Shown here piece after piece: positions 17,101 to 27,515 of a stretch of 64,000 nt of DNA (positions within the stretch are counted from its first letter, which is position 1; each line of letters begins with the position of its first letter). This DNA is from Bacillus paralicheniformis (GTDB taxonomy: Bacteria > Bacillota > Bacilli > Bacillales > Bacillaceae): positions 372,001 through 436,000 of the forward strand of contig NZ_LBMN02000004.1 in assembly GCF_001042485.2 (NCBI RefSeq), given 5' to 3'. The position numbers and the translations under genes are program-made. The notes under the pieces are model-generated. The model saw nothing but the letters and a program-made list of their open reading frames with translations, was not told the origin of the DNA and ran no database searches.

Positions 17101-17886
17101 ATGAATGCCACAGCATTGAAGGATACGGCGCGCCTCTTGTATCTTGCTGAAACAGAGAAGCGCGAGGTTGAAAGAATCACAAAGGACTACCCGGAGCTGA
17201 CCGTCGAAGAGGCGTATGCGATTCAAGAAGAACTGATTCAACTGAAATTATGGGATGGCAACGGCATTATCGGTCCGAAAATGGGCCTGACAAGCCGGGC
17301 GAAAATGGAGCAGATGAACGTCGAGGAGCCGATCTACGGTTATATTTTTGAAGATATGATCGTACCAAACGGCGGAAGCATCCGGATGAACGAGCTGATT
17401 CACCCGAAGGTTGAAGCCGAGATTGCTTTTGTGCTTGGAAAGGATATTGAAGGGCCGGGTGTTACAAAGGAGAAGGTCCTTGAAGCCGTTGCTGAATTGA
17501 TTCCCGTTCTTGAAGTGATTGACAGCCGTTATGAAAACTTCTCATTTACCCTGCCTGATGTCATTGCGGACAATGCGTCATCTTCAAGGGTGGTGTTAGG
17601 TGAAAAAGTGAAGATGCCGGACCATTTCAAGCTTGATGAAGCAAAAGTCTCTTTAGTGATAAACGGCGAGGTCAAAGAGCAGGGCACTGGTGCAGCAGTT
17701 GTCGGACATCCCGCAAATTCGGCGGCCATGCTCGCCAATATGCTCTCCAGGAAGAAACAAAAGCTTGCGGCCGGAAGCATCATTTTAACGGGCGGTGTAA
17801 CGGGAGCTGTCATGCTGCAGCCGGGCGACCGCGTTTCAGCACAAGTAGAAGGACTAGGAGATGTATCATTTTCAGTCCAATCATAA
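17101..17886 (+). CDS. praD: 4-oxalocrotonate decarboxylase (XylI/DmpH/PraD type)
   Basis: Mg-dependent decarboxylase converting 2-oxohex-3-enedioate (4-oxalocrotonate) to 2-hydroxypenta-2,4-dienoate. It has 261 residues of the fumarylacetoacetase-like fold. KMGLTSRAKMEQMNVEEPIYGY (about 60-82, shown in parts: KMGLTSRAKM, EEPIYGY) is the pattern of the decarboxylase rather than the hydratase; metal ligands fit HPKVEAEIAF and EVIDSRY. ATG 17101 follows AAAGGAGG; the frame is open far upstream but that part is a shadow of the dehydrogenase gene. No separate hydratase paralogue lies in the operon. Confidence 0.87.
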   Translation: MNATALKDTARLLYLAETEKREVERITKDYPELTVEEAYAIQEELIQLKLWDGNGIIGPKMGLTSRAKMEQMNVEEPIYGYIFEDMIVPNGGSIRMNELIHPKVEAEIAFVLGKDIEGPGVTKEKVLEAVAELIPVLEVIDSRYENFSFTLPDVIADNASSSRVVLGEKVKMPDHFKLDEAKVSLVINGEVKEQGTGAAVVGHPANSAAMLANMLSRKKQKLAAGSIILTGGVTGAVMLQPGDRVSAQVEGLGDVSFSVQS

Positions 17887-17900
17887 CCTGAGGTGATCAT

Positions 17901-18092
17901 ATGCCGATCGTTCATATTCAATTATTAGAAGGCCGGCCGCCTGAAAAGGTCGAGGAAGTCATTCAAAAAGTGACGGAAACGTTGAGCGCCACCCTTGATG
18001 CTCCGAGGGAAAACGTCCGTGTTCTTGTCACCGAAATTCCTAAAAGCCACTGGGGCATAGGCGGAACACCGGTTTCAAAATTAAGACCTTAA
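17901..18092 (+). CDS. praC: 4-oxalocrotonate tautomerase
   Basis: 63-residue enzyme ketonising 2-hydroxymuconate to 4-oxalocrotonate. It carries catalytic Pro immediately after the start Met (PIVHIQLLEGR), an Arg at the usual position 11-12 and a Trp in the HWGIGG loop near residue 50. ATG 17901 follows AGGTGA. It is 14 nt after the decarboxylase gene and precedes the dioxygenase gene. It is clearly related to YwhB encoded at 27558-27743. Confidence 0.92.
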   Translation: MPIVHIQLLEGRPPEKVEEVIQKVTETLSATLDAPRENVRVLVTEIPKSHWGIGGTPVSKLRP

Positions 18093-18115
18093 AGAAGGCG
18101 ACGGGAGGAATCTAC

Positions 18116-18967
18116 ATGTCAATCGAATTGGCGGCGCTTGTTCCGCATACACCGAGGATGTGCTTTGAAGATAAAACCCCTGACTTTCAAAAAGAGCTGG
18201 TCAAAGGGATGAAGCGGCTCTCCGGGATCATCGAAAGAATTCAGCCTGATGCCGTTGTCTTGATTTCCTGTCACTGGACGTCAAGCTTCGATCATCTGAT
18301 CGATGCGGCTCCCGATCATCAAGGCGTTTTAACAGCTTTGGAGTGCCCGAATTTAATTTCCGATGTTCCGTATTCTTACCCCGGGGACACGGAATTGGCG
18401 CTGCAGTTGGCCGAAGCCGGCGCAAAAGAGGGGCTTTCCGTCATTCCTATCAACGATCCCGCCTACTGCTGGGACTACGGGACAGTTGTTCCGCTGCGCT
18501 ATCTCGTTCCAAAAGGGGATATTCCGGTCATCGATTTATCGGTTACATTGGCGGCGAACCTGGAAGAAACGTATTTGTGGGGCCGGATTGCCGGAAGAGT
18601 ACTGAAGGAAAGCAGAAAGAAAATCGTGTTCATCAGCAGCGGGGCACTCAGCCACCATTTGGTGAGAGGGCCCGAATGCATGCCGACTTTGGCCGAACAG
18701 GCCCTCGATGCTCAATTTTTAACCTATTTAACAGACAACGATCTTATATCTGCTCAGCAGATGCTGCCTCAATATGCTAAAAATGCCGGACTTGAAGCTG
18801 GCGGCCGTCACATTGCAATGCTTTTGGGCGTGCTTGAAGACGGATGTAAAAGCACGTTTTACGGATACGGCCAGTCTTCCGGGAGCTCCAATGTCGTCAT
18901 GGCATTCGAACCTGCGGGGCAAAAAGCTCGCACGCACGCTTTCAATGAAAAAGACACCGTGCGTTAA
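18116..18967 (+). CDS. praA: class III extradiol dioxygenase (LigB-type), probable protocatechuate 2,3-dioxygenase
   Basis: Fe(II) ring-cleaving dioxygenase of 283 residues in the LigB superfamily. Probable iron ligands are His11 (VPHTP), His53 (SCHW) and Glu228 (GLEAGGRH); the SSGALSHHL segment near 174-182 supplies the catalytic His. Because the operon makes protocatechuate (hydroxylase downstream) and then needs a carboxyl-removing step and 4-oxalocrotonate enzymes, 2,3-cleavage of protocatechuate is the best fit. 4,5-cleavage is less likely: no 2-pyrone or carboxymuconate enzymes are present. Homoprotocatechuate is an alternative substrate. ATG 18116 follows GGGAGGA. Confidence 0.85.
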   Translation: MSIELAALVPHTPRMCFEDKTPDFQKELVKGMKRLSGIIERIQPDAVVLISCHWTSSFDHLIDAAPDHQGVLTALECPNLISDVPYSYPGDTELALQLAEAGAKEGLSVIPINDPAYCWDYGTVVPLRYLVPKGDIPVIDLSVTLAANLEETYLWGRIAGRVLKESRKKIVFISSGALSHHLVRGPECMPTLAEQALDAQFLTYLTDNDLISAQQMLPQYAKNAGLEAGGRHIAMLLGVLEDGCKSTFYGYGQSSGSSNVVMAFEPAGQKARTHAFNEKDTVR

Positions 18968-19005
18968 GCTGTTTTCGTAATACGATTAGAATCGTGGAGG
19001 GAAAC

Positions 19006-20382
19006 ATGAAAAATCGTTCAGTTCATCCAGCAGAAATCATGGCGGCCAGCAAATTCAACAAAGTGCATCTGACTGTTTTCCTATGGTGTTTTTTCGCCAT
19101 CGCCTTTGACGGTTATGATATTGCGATGTACGGCGTCAGCTTGCCGTGGCTGATGGAGGAATGGAGCTTGACCGCCATTCAAGCCGGAGCGATCGGCAGC
19201 TATACATTGATCGGTATGATGCTCGGCGCACTTATTTTTTCATCGCTCGCAGATCAATACGGCCGCAAAAAGGTGTTAGGCTTCTGTATTTTTCTGTTCA
19301 GCCTGTTTACGGCATTGGCCGGGCTGATCGATTCTCCGCTTTTGTTTACGATCATGCGGTTTCTTGCTGCTCTTGGAATGGGCGGGTTGATGCCAAATGC
19401 GATTTCGCTGATGACCGAATATTCGCCGAAAAAAAACAGAGCGGTGATCGTAGCCGCCATGTATTGCGGCTATTCCGCAGGCGGTGTGCTGGCGTCTCTC
19501 GTCGGCATGTTCGCCGTGCCCGGGACAAGCTGGAGAGTGCTGTATCTGATCGGAGCCGTGCCGCTCTTTGTGCTCCCGTTTTTTTTCAGCCGGTTCCCCG
19601 AATCTCTGTCATTTTACGTTTTGAAGAAGAAGACGAAAGCGTTGGCTGAGATTCTCAATCAGGTGCATCCGGCGGGACGGTACAGGGAAGACGACAATTA
19701 TCAAATTTCGGTGATTGCGAAAGAAAAGAAGGGCTTTCCAGTTAAAAAACTGTTCGAACAAAAACGTGCAGCGAGCACATTCGCATTCTGGCTTTCCGTT
19801 TTCAGCTGCCTTCTCATGGTCTACGGCTTAAATACATGGCTTCCGAAAATGATGCAGGAGTCAGGTTACGGGCTGTCGTCAAGCTTGTCATTTAATCTGG
19901 CGCTGTGCAGCGGACAAGCCGCAGGAGCGGTACTCGGCGGATATTTGGCAGAGAAGGCCGGCCATAAAAAAGTGCTTGCGGCGATGTATGTCATCGGGGC
20001 CTTTTGTTTTGCAGCGTTTGGAATGACGATGAACGCCGTTCTTCTGTACTTGCTGATTGCTTTAGGCGGAGCATGCACTGTCGGAGCGCAAAATATCGCC
20101 AATCCTTATATTTCAGAATATTATCCGAAAGAAATCAGAGCGACCGGAATCGGCTGGGCGCTCGGGGTCGGCAGACTCGGAGCGATCATTGCCCCTTCGC
20201 TGTTTGCATTGATTCTTGCTGCCGGGATGGAGCCGAAGCAGGCTTTCATGGTGTTCGCGATCCCGAGTGTTTTTGCTGCGCTTGGCATCATGCTCGTCCA
20301 AGAGAAGCATGCTTCATTTGATTTTGTCTCTAAATCGGAAAGCGCCGAGTTTACGTTAGAAGCCACATCAAAACATGGATAA
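19006..20382 (+). CDS. MFS aromatic acid:H+ symporter (AAHS family)
   Basis: Cytoplasmic-membrane transporter with 12 predicted helices in 458 residues. It has the AAHS signature FDGYDIAMYGVSLPWLM in helix 1 and the MFS loop motif DQYGRKKVLG between helices 2 and 3. It likely imports 4-hydroxybenzoate or protocatechuate for the surrounding operon (PcaK-like). ATG 19006 is chosen because GGAGGG lies nine bases upstream; GTG 18994 is part of that site. Confidence 0.9.
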   Translation: MKNRSVHPAEIMAASKFNKVHLTVFLWCFFAIAFDGYDIAMYGVSLPWLMEEWSLTAIQAGAIGSYTLIGMMLGALIFSSLADQYGRKKVLGFCIFLFSLFTALAGLIDSPLLFTIMRFLAALGMGGLMPNAISLMTEYSPKKNRAVIVAAMYCGYSAGGVLASLVGMFAVPGTSWRVLYLIGAVPLFVLPFFFSRFPESLSFYVLKKKTKALAEILNQVHPAGRYREDDNYQISVIAKEKKGFPVKKLFEQKRAASTFAFWLSVFSCLLMVYGLNTWLPKMMQESGYGLSSSLSFNLALCSGQAAGAVLGGYLAEKAGHKKVLAAMYVIGAFCFAAFGMTMNAVLLYLLIALGGACTVGAQNIANPYISEYYPKEIRATGIGWALGVGRLGAIIAPSLFALILAAGMEPKQAFMVFAIPSVFAALGIMLVQEKHASFDFVSKSESAEFTLEATSKHG

Positions 20383-21603
<1,221 letters not shown>

Positions 21604-21659
21604 ATGAAGGAGAAGCGCCGGAGATAAGAAAAAATCCCACATCATGTTTTCGTAAATGG

Positions 21660-21665
21660 TATAAT
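21660..21665 (+). promoter_or_regulatory. -10 element for lipL
   Basis: TATAAT lies 43 bp before the lipL start. No good -35 hexamer is visible at 17 bp, so only the -10 is called. Confidence 0.4.
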
Positions 21666-21707
21666 GGATGTTGGCTGAAATGCATAACGAAAGGGTTTAC
21701 AATATAT

Positions 21708-22553
21708 ATGGCAAAGCAACCGATTGATCTACTCATCCAGCCGAAATGGAGAATTATTGACCAATCCAGCCTCGGCCCATATTTTGATGCAAAACAATCA
21801 TTTGCGATAGATGATACGCTGTGCGCTTCTGTCGGAAAGGGTTTGTCTCCGGCGACGGCGCGTTCCTGGGTGCACCATGACACGATCGTGCTCGGAATTC
21901 AGGATACAAGGCTTCCTTATTTACAAGACGGGATTTCATTGCTTGAAGAAGCGGGCTATCAAGTCATCGTTCGCAATTCCGGCGGACTGGCCGTCGTTTT
22001 GGACAGAGGGGTTTTAAACGTTTCGCTGATTTTTCAGGATAAGAAAAACGGAATTGATATCGACCGGGGCTATGAAGCGATGTTTGAGCTCGTTAAGCGA
22101 ATGCTGTCATCCTATGACGCAGCAATCGAAGCCTATGAAATCAAAGGCTCTTACTGTCCGGGGAGCTTTGATTTGAGCATCGGGGGAAGGAAGTTTGCGG
22201 GAATTTCCCAGAGGCGGCTGAGAGGCGGAGTGGCTGTTCAAATTTATTTATGCGCTGATCAAAGCGGAAGCGGTCGCGCTGAGCTGATCAAACGTTTCTA
22301 CGACACCGCATTGAAAGACATGCGCGGGAAAACAAAAGCCGTTTATCCCGATATTCGCCCGGAAACGATGGCTTCGCTCTCTGAGCTTCTCAATGAAGAC
22401 ATCTCGGTGCAGGACTTGATGCTCTTGCTTCTGACACAGCTGAAAGAGCTGGGCGGGGAGATTTATCAAGGCCCCCTCACGCCCGCAGAAGAAGAAGCCT
22501 ATGAAAAAAACCTTGTCCGTATGATTGAGCGGAATGAAAAAGTTTTTGGATAG
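21708..22553 (+). CDS. lipL: octanoyl-[GcvH]:protein N-octanoyltransferase LipL
   Basis: Amidotransferase that moves octanoate from GcvH to E2 subunits in lipoate assembly. With ATG 21708 the product is 281 residues, the B. subtilis LipL (YwfL) length; the frame is open upstream but that part has no homology to the family. Catalytic Cys150 sits in [11 protein letters not shown], and KFAGISQRR follows as in lipoate/biotin ligase-fold proteins. A hairpin and a terminator follow the gene. Confidence 0.95.
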   Translation: MAKQPIDLLIQPKWRIIDQSSLGPYFDAKQSFAIDDTLCASVGKGLSPATARSWVHHDTIVLGIQDTRLPYLQDGISLLEEAGYQVIVRNSGGLAVVLDRGVLNVSLIFQDKKNGIDIDRGYEAMFELVKRMLSSYDAAIEAYEIKGSYCPGSFDLSIGGRKFAGISQRRLRGGVAVQIYLCADQSGSGRAELIKRFYDTALKDMRGKTKAVYPDIRPETMASLSELLNEDISVQDLMLLLLTQLKELGGEIYQGPLTPAEEEAYEKNLVRMIERNEKVFG

Positions 22554-22656
22554 AAGAAGAGCCTCTGCGCTCCCGTTATATTCGTTGCCAGGCATGCTTA
22601 AAGCGGCGAAAAACCGCGGCTGCCTCTAGCGGATTGAGAAAATGCTTCATAGACGG

Positions 22657-22725
22657 CAAAATCCTAAAACGGTTGAACGTTTCAGGATTTTGTCACACTT
22701 CACCGCTTCCGAAGCGGTTTTTTTA
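22657..22725 (+). terminator. two hairpins downstream of lipL
   Basis: The first (22657-22692) pairs CAAAATCCT(A)AAACG with CGTTT(C)AGGATTTTG without a T run. The second (22701-22725) pairs CCGCTT with AAGCGG and ends in seven T, a classic terminator. Confidence 0.75.
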
Positions 22726-23052
22726 TGCTGCGCTTAAAGCGCTTTTTCGTTTTACATATGTTTTGATGAGAAGATAAGCCGCCAAAGCGATGATATACGC
22801 CAAACTGACAGCCATTAAAATTACGGTTGCCGGCGTATGTTTGGCCGCGTAGACGAAAAAATCAAGCTGGGAAATATCGTGTGCGTATTTTATGGAGTCC
22901 TCTCCATAGAGCAGTTTTGTAAACTTGGCTGTATATTTCCACTCCCACGGCACCTTTAAAAGCTCGCTGCCTTGATACCAGCTTGCCAATGCAGAAAACA
23001 AAAACAAAAGGGCTGCCGTGCCTAACTGAACCGCATATAAAACAAACTTCAT
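22723..23052 (-). CDS. small membrane protein, YjdJ/DUF4306-like
   Basis: A 109-residue protein with two clear hydrophobic segments (about 3-24 and 78-102) flanking an extracytoplasmic loop that contains SWYQGSELLKVPWEWKYT and ISQLDFFVYAAK. It resembles the DUF4306 family (B. subtilis YjdJ) as I remember it; function unknown. ATG at 23050-23052 follows AAGGCGGGG; an upstream in-frame ATG at 23145 has no site. A stand-alone leftward gene between lipL and rsfA. Confidence 0.65.
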   Translation of the reverse strand: MKFVLYAVQLGTAALLFLFSALASWYQGSELLKVPWEWKYTAKFTKLLYGEDSIKYAHDISQLDFFVYAAKHTPATVILMAVSLAYIIALAAYLLIKTYVKRKSALSAA

Positions 23053-23123
23053 CGAATACCCCGCCTTATAAATTGCTATCCCTATTATGAAATTTTTGTC
23101 ATATGAAAGCAAGCCGCAGAGGT

Positions 23124-23156
23124 AAAAAATACCCCCTTTTTTCAAGAAAGGGGTAT
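23124..23156 (-). terminator. terminator downstream of rsfA
   Basis: On the minus strand ATACCCCTTT and AAAGGGGGTAT pair and are followed by TTTTTTA. Confidence 0.8.
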
Positions 23157-23219
23157 CAGCGTATCGGCAAATTTTTATGCGTTTTCAGTTCTGTCTCTTT
23201 GCCGCACCCTCTGAAAGCG

Positions 23220-24005
23220 CTATTCAGCCATTTTTTCTAAATTGCCGTTCCGGTCCATTTTGAAGGCGGGCGCAGCGTGTTCGTCTTCTTCGAATAAAAC
23301 TAGTTTTCTTGCACGGTTCATAATTTTTACGAGCGTTTCGTAGTCTTCCTGGATGGTCGACTGGTCTTTTTCCAGCTTTTTGACTTCAGCTTCAAGCTTT
23401 TCAACTTTTTTCGTCAGCTCTTCATTTTCCTGTTTTAAGCGGTCATTTTCCATTTTTAAAGCGGCAGTCTGTGCTTCGTTTCCTGTGTAGTTTTGCAGGA
23501 AGCGGATCACATCATCGATCGTCATGTCTTTCGATGAATCGGCTGAATGGCCTGCCTGCGGCTGGTTTGGCGATAGAAGGTGCGATAAACTAGCTAACTC
23601 TTCTTTAAAGCTCTCATCAATATAAGGCAGATGCTCGCTGGCGATCGGCTGCTGTTCGCTTGAATCGGCGGTTGCTTTCTGCTGCTCAATGACGCTTTCT
23701 GCAGGCGGTTCAGCCTCTGTTTCGACAGGCGGCTTGTATAATAAGCGTTTTTTCGCCGGCTGGCCGTTTCCAAGGGCGCGCATTCTTTGCTTCCTTTGTT
23801 TTTTAGCCAGCTGCAATGCTTTTTCGTATTGGTGGCGGACAACCGCGTTCCATCTAAAACCGCAGGCGGCTGATGTCCTGTTCAGTCTGTCTCCGACTTC
23901 CTCGAAGGCGTTCAGCTGTGTGCTGCCTTCTCTGACATGCCGCAATACCGTTTCAGCAAGCAGTAAATCATTCTCTTCAGACCAAGCGTCTTGTCTTTGT
24001 TTCAT
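23220..24005 (-). CDS. rsfA: prespore-specific transcriptional regulator RsfA
   Basis: Regulator that modulates sigma-F dependent genes in the prespore. The 261-residue protein has a Myb/SANT-like DNA-binding domain at the N-terminus ([28 protein letters not shown]), a Pro/Glu/Ser-rich linker and a C-terminal coiled coil (about 180-225, [18 protein letters not shown]). The start is ATG at 24003-24005; GTG at 24008 is equally possible. A prespore-type promoter lies directly upstream, in keeping with B. subtilis ywfN. Confidence 0.93.
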   Translation of the reverse strand: MKQRQDAWSEENDLLLAETVLRHVREGSTQLNAFEEVGDRLNRTSAACGFRWNAVVRHQYEKALQLAKKQRKQRMRALGNGQPAKKRLLYKPPVETEAEPPAESVIEQQKATADSSEQQPIASEHLPYIDESFKEELASLSHLLSPNQPQAGHSADSSKDMTIDDVIRFLQNYTGNEAQTAALKMENDRLKQENEELTKKVEKLEAEVKKLEKDQSTIQEDYETLVKIMNRARKLVLFEEDEHAAPAFKMDRNGNLEKMAE

Positions 24006-24037
24006 CACTTCTCAACTCCCATTGTCAGTATTGGTAT

Positions 24038-24067
24038 TAGATTGTCCATTTTGGAAAATATTTATAC
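24038..24067 (-). promoter_or_regulatory. sigma-F/sigma-G type promoter of rsfA
   Basis: On the minus strand GTATA is followed after 15 nt by GGACAATCT, close to the sigma-F pattern GYATA-N15/16-GGNNANANT. It lies about 35 bp before the rsfA start. Confidence 0.6.
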
Positions 24068-24227
24068 AAGTTTGCTAAAAGAATAGGAACTGATTTTTTT
24101 AGCGCGATCCTTGCAGGAATGAAAGAATCCTTGTAAAATGAAGGATGGTGTCATTTTTTATCAAAGTTCGGCACGGTTGAATGCCTTTCATAAAGACAGA
24201 TGAACAAAACGAAAGGAAGCGTATGAA

Positions 24228-24452
24228 ATGGCTAATGAATTTCGAGTATGCGACGATTGTCAGGCCACTAATTTAAAGACGCTTTTGCCCCGTCTGAAAG
24301 AAATCGATCCGGATGCAAAAGTGGAAATCGGCTGCCAGTCTTACTGCGGGCCGGGACGAAAAAAATCGTTCGCGTTTGTCAATAATCGTCCGCTGTCAGC
24401 TCCTGATGAAGACGAGCTGATCGAAAAAGTGAAAAAGAAACTCAAAAAATAA
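24228..24452 (+). CDS. DUF1450 family small protein
   Basis: A 74-residue cytosolic protein of unknown function. It has a CxxC pair near the N-terminus (CDDC) and a second Cys pair in [10 protein letters not shown], a pattern seen in DUF1450 proteins such as YuzB and suggestive of a thioredoxin-like or metal-binding fold, and a Lys-rich end. ATG 24228 follows GAAAGGAAG. A monocistronic unit between rsfA and ywfO with a hairpin behind it. Confidence 0.75.
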   Translation: MANEFRVCDDCQATNLKTLLPRLKEIDPDAKVEIGCQSYCGPGRKKSFAFVNNRPLSAPDEDELIEKVKKKLKK

Positions 24453-24481
24453 CCGCCTCCCTAACGGGTCAGGCGTTTTTG
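24453..24481 (+). terminator. terminator after the DUF1450 gene
   Basis: The stem CGCCT..CC / GG..AGGCG is followed by TTTTT. Confidence 0.6.
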
Positions 24482-24691
24482 CTTGTTTGCCGGCTTTTTT
24501 GCAGTCTGGAACAAATAGCCGGGTAAATTCAAGGATGTTTTCAAAAAAGCAGACTCGATATAATAGAAACAGACCTAAAAGAAAACAAGCAGATCGGGCA
24601 ATACTTACAATATACATTTAGTTCTCCGAAGAAAAAGAGACGGATGGGCAGCGATCAGTTTGCCTCACGTTTGAAAAAAAGAGGGACAAAA

Positions 24692-25990
24692 ATGGCGTAT
24701 CCAAACGGAAAATTATCAGAAGAAAAAGTGTTTAAAGATCCTGTTCACCGCTATGTCCATGTACGGGACAAGCTGATATGGGACTTGATCGGAACCCGTG
24801 AATTTCAGAGACTGCGCAGAATCAAACAGCTTGGAACGACCTATTTGACGTTTCACGGAGCCGAACACAGCCGTTTCAACCATTCTCTCGGCGTCTATGA
24901 AATTGTCAGAAGAATGGTTGATGACGTTTTTAAAGGCAGGGAGGAATGGGATGACAGCGAGCGTGATCTGTGCCTTTGCGCCGCATTGCTGCACGATTTG
25001 GGGCACGGCCCGTTTTCCCATTCGTTTGAAAAGGTCTTCCGGCTTGATCATGAAGATTTTACGAGAGCGATCATTTTAGGCGATACAGAAGTTAACCAGG
25101 TGTTAAACAAGGTGAGCCCGACGTTTGCAAAGGATGTCGCTGAGGTCATCGCGAAAACCTATCAAAACAAGCAGGTCGTCAGCCTGATCTCAAGCCAGAT
25201 TGACGCTGACCGCATGGACTATCTTCAGAGAGACGCCTATTATACCGGCGTCAGCTACGGCCATTTCGATATGGAGCGGATCCTCCGCGTGATGCGGCCG
25301 CGCGAAGACCAAATCGTGATTAAGCAAAGCGGAATGCATGCCGTTGAGGATTATATTATGAGCCGGTACCAGATGTACTGGCAGGTCTATTTCCATCCTG
25401 TGACAAGAAGCGCGGAAGTGATTTTGACGAAGATTCTTCACCGTGCAAAGCAGCTTCATGAGGAAGGCTATGTTTTCACGTATGCGCCTGTGCATTTTTA
25501 TTCTATTTTTGAAGGCAATGTCACATTGGAAGATTATTTGAGTCTTGATGAAGCAATCATTCTTTATTATTTTCAGGCCTGGGAAAAAGAAGAGGATGAA
25601 GTTTTGTCTGATTTATGCCGCCGTTTTATCAACCGCAGGCTGTTCCAGTATGCGGAATTCAATCCGAATGAGGAAATGGCGACTTACTTTGAACTGACCG
25701 CCTTGTTTAAAGAATCAGGGATTGATCCCGATTATTATCTTGTGGTGGATTCGTCCTCAGACCTTCCTTATGATTTCTACAGACCGGGGGAAGAAGAGGA
25801 GCGCCTCCCGATTCAATTGCTGACGCACAACGGCCAGATTAAGGAGCTGTCGCGGCAGTCCGATATTGTCGATGCGATATCAGGCAAGCGGAGAACGGAC
25901 CATAAGCTGTATTTCCCGCTCGATTTAATCGAAGGATTGCCTGACGGCCGTCATGCGAAAAGAATGAAAGAATTGCTCGGACTGATATAG
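24692..25990 (+). CDS. ywfO: HD-domain (SAMHD1-like) nucleotide phosphohydrolase YwfO
   Basis: Metal-dependent phosphohydrolase of the HD superfamily, related to dNTP triphosphohydrolases. The metal-binding set is visible: His64 in FNHSLGVYE, HD at 101-102 in LLHDLGHGPFSH, and the distal Asp in QIDADRMDYL. Length is 432 residues with ATG 24692 (AAAGAGGG upstream), equal to the B. subtilis protein. The frame extends 16 codons upstream without a ribosome site. It is followed after 30 nt by ywgA. Confidence 0.92.
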   Translation: MAYPNGKLSEEKVFKDPVHRYVHVRDKLIWDLIGTREFQRLRRIKQLGTTYLTFHGAEHSRFNHSLGVYEIVRRMVDDVFKGREEWDDSERDLCLCAALLHDLGHGPFSHSFEKVFRLDHEDFTRAIILGDTEVNQVLNKVSPTFAKDVAEVIAKTYQNKQVVSLISSQIDADRMDYLQRDAYYTGVSYGHFDMERILRVMRPREDQIVIKQSGMHAVEDYIMSRYQMYWQVYFHPVTRSAEVILTKILHRAKQLHEEGYVFTYAPVHFYSIFEGNVTLEDYLSLDEAIILYYFQAWEKEEDEVLSDLCRRFINRRLFQYAEFNPNEEMATYFELTALFKESGIDPDYYLVVDSSSDLPYDFYRPGEEEERLPIQLLTHNGQIKELSRQSDIVDAISGKRRTDHKLYFPLDLIEGLPDGRHAKRMKELLGLI

Positions 25991-26020
25991 AAAGAAAAGG
26001 ATGAAGGAGATGGCGGAGAT

Positions 26021-26524
26021 TTGTTAAAAGAACATGCAAAGCTGATGAAGGTCTTCTCGGATTCGGGGGAGATTGTCGGGCGGAAAAAGCTGCAGAAAAT
26101 CATTTATATCGCAAAGAAATTGGAGCTTCCCTTTTATGAAAAGTATGATTTTCATTTTTACGGGCCCTATTCAGAGGAGCTGACGCTTCAAGTCGAAGAA
26201 CTTTGCAATCTCGGATTTCTTCATGAAGTCAAAGAAAAAAAAGGCGGCTATTATCAATACCGCTATTCGCCCACTGAAGCGGGAACGCAGTTTTTGAGCC
26301 AGTGTGAGCTGGATATGCGGGATATTAAAGCCTATATAGACGACGTGAACGGCCAGTCATCGCGCTTTTTGGAACTGGTGTCGACGATTCTGTATTTTGA
26401 AGGACTGGAGCAGGAAGAGATCAGAGAAAAAGTGTTTACCGTAAAAAGCAAGCAGCGGTATACGGACGAAGAATTCGATGAAGCCGTCGCTTACATAAAA
26501 AAACTCAGAGACCTTTGTTCATAA
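26021..26524 (+). CDS. ywgA: YwgA family protein
   Basis: A 167-residue cytosolic protein of unknown function, predicted alpha/beta with a winged-helix feel (GRKKLQKIIYIAKKLELPF, FHFYGPYSEEL). This N-terminal pattern resembles antitoxin/phage-type DUF4065 proteins only weakly. The start is TTG 26021 after GGCGGAG. Sits 30 nt behind ywfO and is closed by a terminator, so the pair is likely one operon. Confidence 0.85.
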   Translation: MLKEHAKLMKVFSDSGEIVGRKKLQKIIYIAKKLELPFYEKYDFHFYGPYSEELTLQVEELCNLGFLHEVKEKKGGYYQYRYSPTEAGTQFLSQCELDMRDIKAYIDDVNGQSSRFLELVSTILYFEGLEQEEIREKVFTVKSKQRYTDEEFDEAVAYIKKLRDLCS

Positions 26525-26551
26525 GCCTGCCGGAAAACGGTAGGTTTTTTG
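26524..26551 (+). terminator. terminator after ywgA
   Basis: GCCTGCCG / CGGTAGG(C) stem followed by TTTTTT, with one G-U/T mismatch. Confidence 0.8.
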
Positions 26552-26708
26552 TTTTGTTTTATTGTAAACATTTTGGAATTTATGTGGGGAAATAGAAAGG
26601 AGCAGTAAACAGAACGCGTGTAATATTTCCTCTTTTTGGATGAATTGAAGGAATTTTTAGATAACTAGCAGAATCTTTCATTCGTTCAAAAAAAGGAGGG
26701 AATTAGCA

Positions 26709-27515
26709 GTGAAAAAGCGTTCTATATTCTTATCTCTATTACTTTCCGTCAGCCTCATCCCCGGTTTGACGGCAGGCGCCGCCAAGGTTGACGGGCACGA
26801 TCATGAACACGGCCATGAAGTAAAAGGCACTCATATCGATTCTTTGCCTAAAGCGAAAGACTTTAAAGACTTGAAAGGAAAAGTTCAAATAGAAAGAACG
26901 GTCAATACGAAAATATTGGATGAGAAAGGAAATGTGACGGGGACAAAAACGTTTAAAAAGAATACGAGCAAAGGGACATTTTCAACCCAGGCAGGCACGG
27001 GCAGTCAGAAAGTGAGCGTCCTGGCTGTGGCTGACGCTCAGTATCGCGCGAAATACAGCGATTGGCAGACGAGAATCGTCCAAATTATTGAGCAGGCGGA
27101 TGTCATGTTCAACAGGGACCACGATATTGATTTTGTCGTCGAAGCCGTGGCGCCTTGGACTTCTTCAGGCAGCAACAGCTCTCAAATTCTATCAAACCTT
27201 CAGAGCAATTTCAGCGGGCGCAGCTATAAATTTGTCGTCGGATTTACGGCGAACAGCAATTTTGACGCCGGCGGCATCGCATACGTATACAACAGCAAGC
27301 CGAACGGCAGCGCCTTCAGCGTAAACCTCGACCAGGGAACGGCCAACACGGCAAAAGCGGCGACCCACGAATTTTCCCATAACTTCGGCTTGAACCACGA
27401 TGCGCAAGGAAGCGGAATCCGCTGCATTATGAACTACGACTACGCCTACACGGTCGATGTCTGGGATTCGGCTCACAATAGCCAGATCACAAGAAATAAA
27501 GCTTGGTATAAATAA
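26709..27515 (+). CDS. secreted metzincin metalloprotease (M84/Mpr-like)
   Basis: Extracellular zinc endopeptidase. A signal peptide (about 1-24, cleavage after Ala-Gly-Ala-Ala) is followed by a His-rich stretch (HDHEHGHE, 30-37), a propeptide up to about 100 and a catalytic domain. HEFSHNFGLNHD at 220-231 is the metzincin HExxHxxGxxH/D zinc site; Met241 in CIMNYDY is the Met-turn. It has a single Cys, so no disulfide. Layout and size agree with the small M84 enzymes of B. pumilus/B. intermedius. GTG 26709 follows AAGGAGGG. Standing alone between terminators suggests separate regulation. Confidence 0.85.
   Translation: MKKRSIFLSLLLSVSLIPGLTAGAAKVDGHDHEHGHEVKGTHIDSLPKAKDFKDLKGKVQIERTVNTKILDEKGNVTGTKTFKKNTSKGTFSTQAGTGSQKVSVLAVADAQYRAKYSDWQTRIVQIIEQADVMFNRDHDIDFVVEAVAPWTSSGSNSSQILSNLQSNFSGRSYKFVVGFTANSNFDAGGIAYVYNSKPNGSAFSVNLDQGTANTAKAATHEFSHNFGLNHDAQGSGIRCIMNYDYAYTVDVWDSAHNSQITRNKAWYK

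Noticed and set aside
18116-18967. Protocatechuate 4,5-dioxygenase (LigB) assignment
   Set aside because: No LigA-type small subunit or 2-pyrone-4,6-dicarboxylate enzymes are present, while 4-oxalocrotonate enzymes are.
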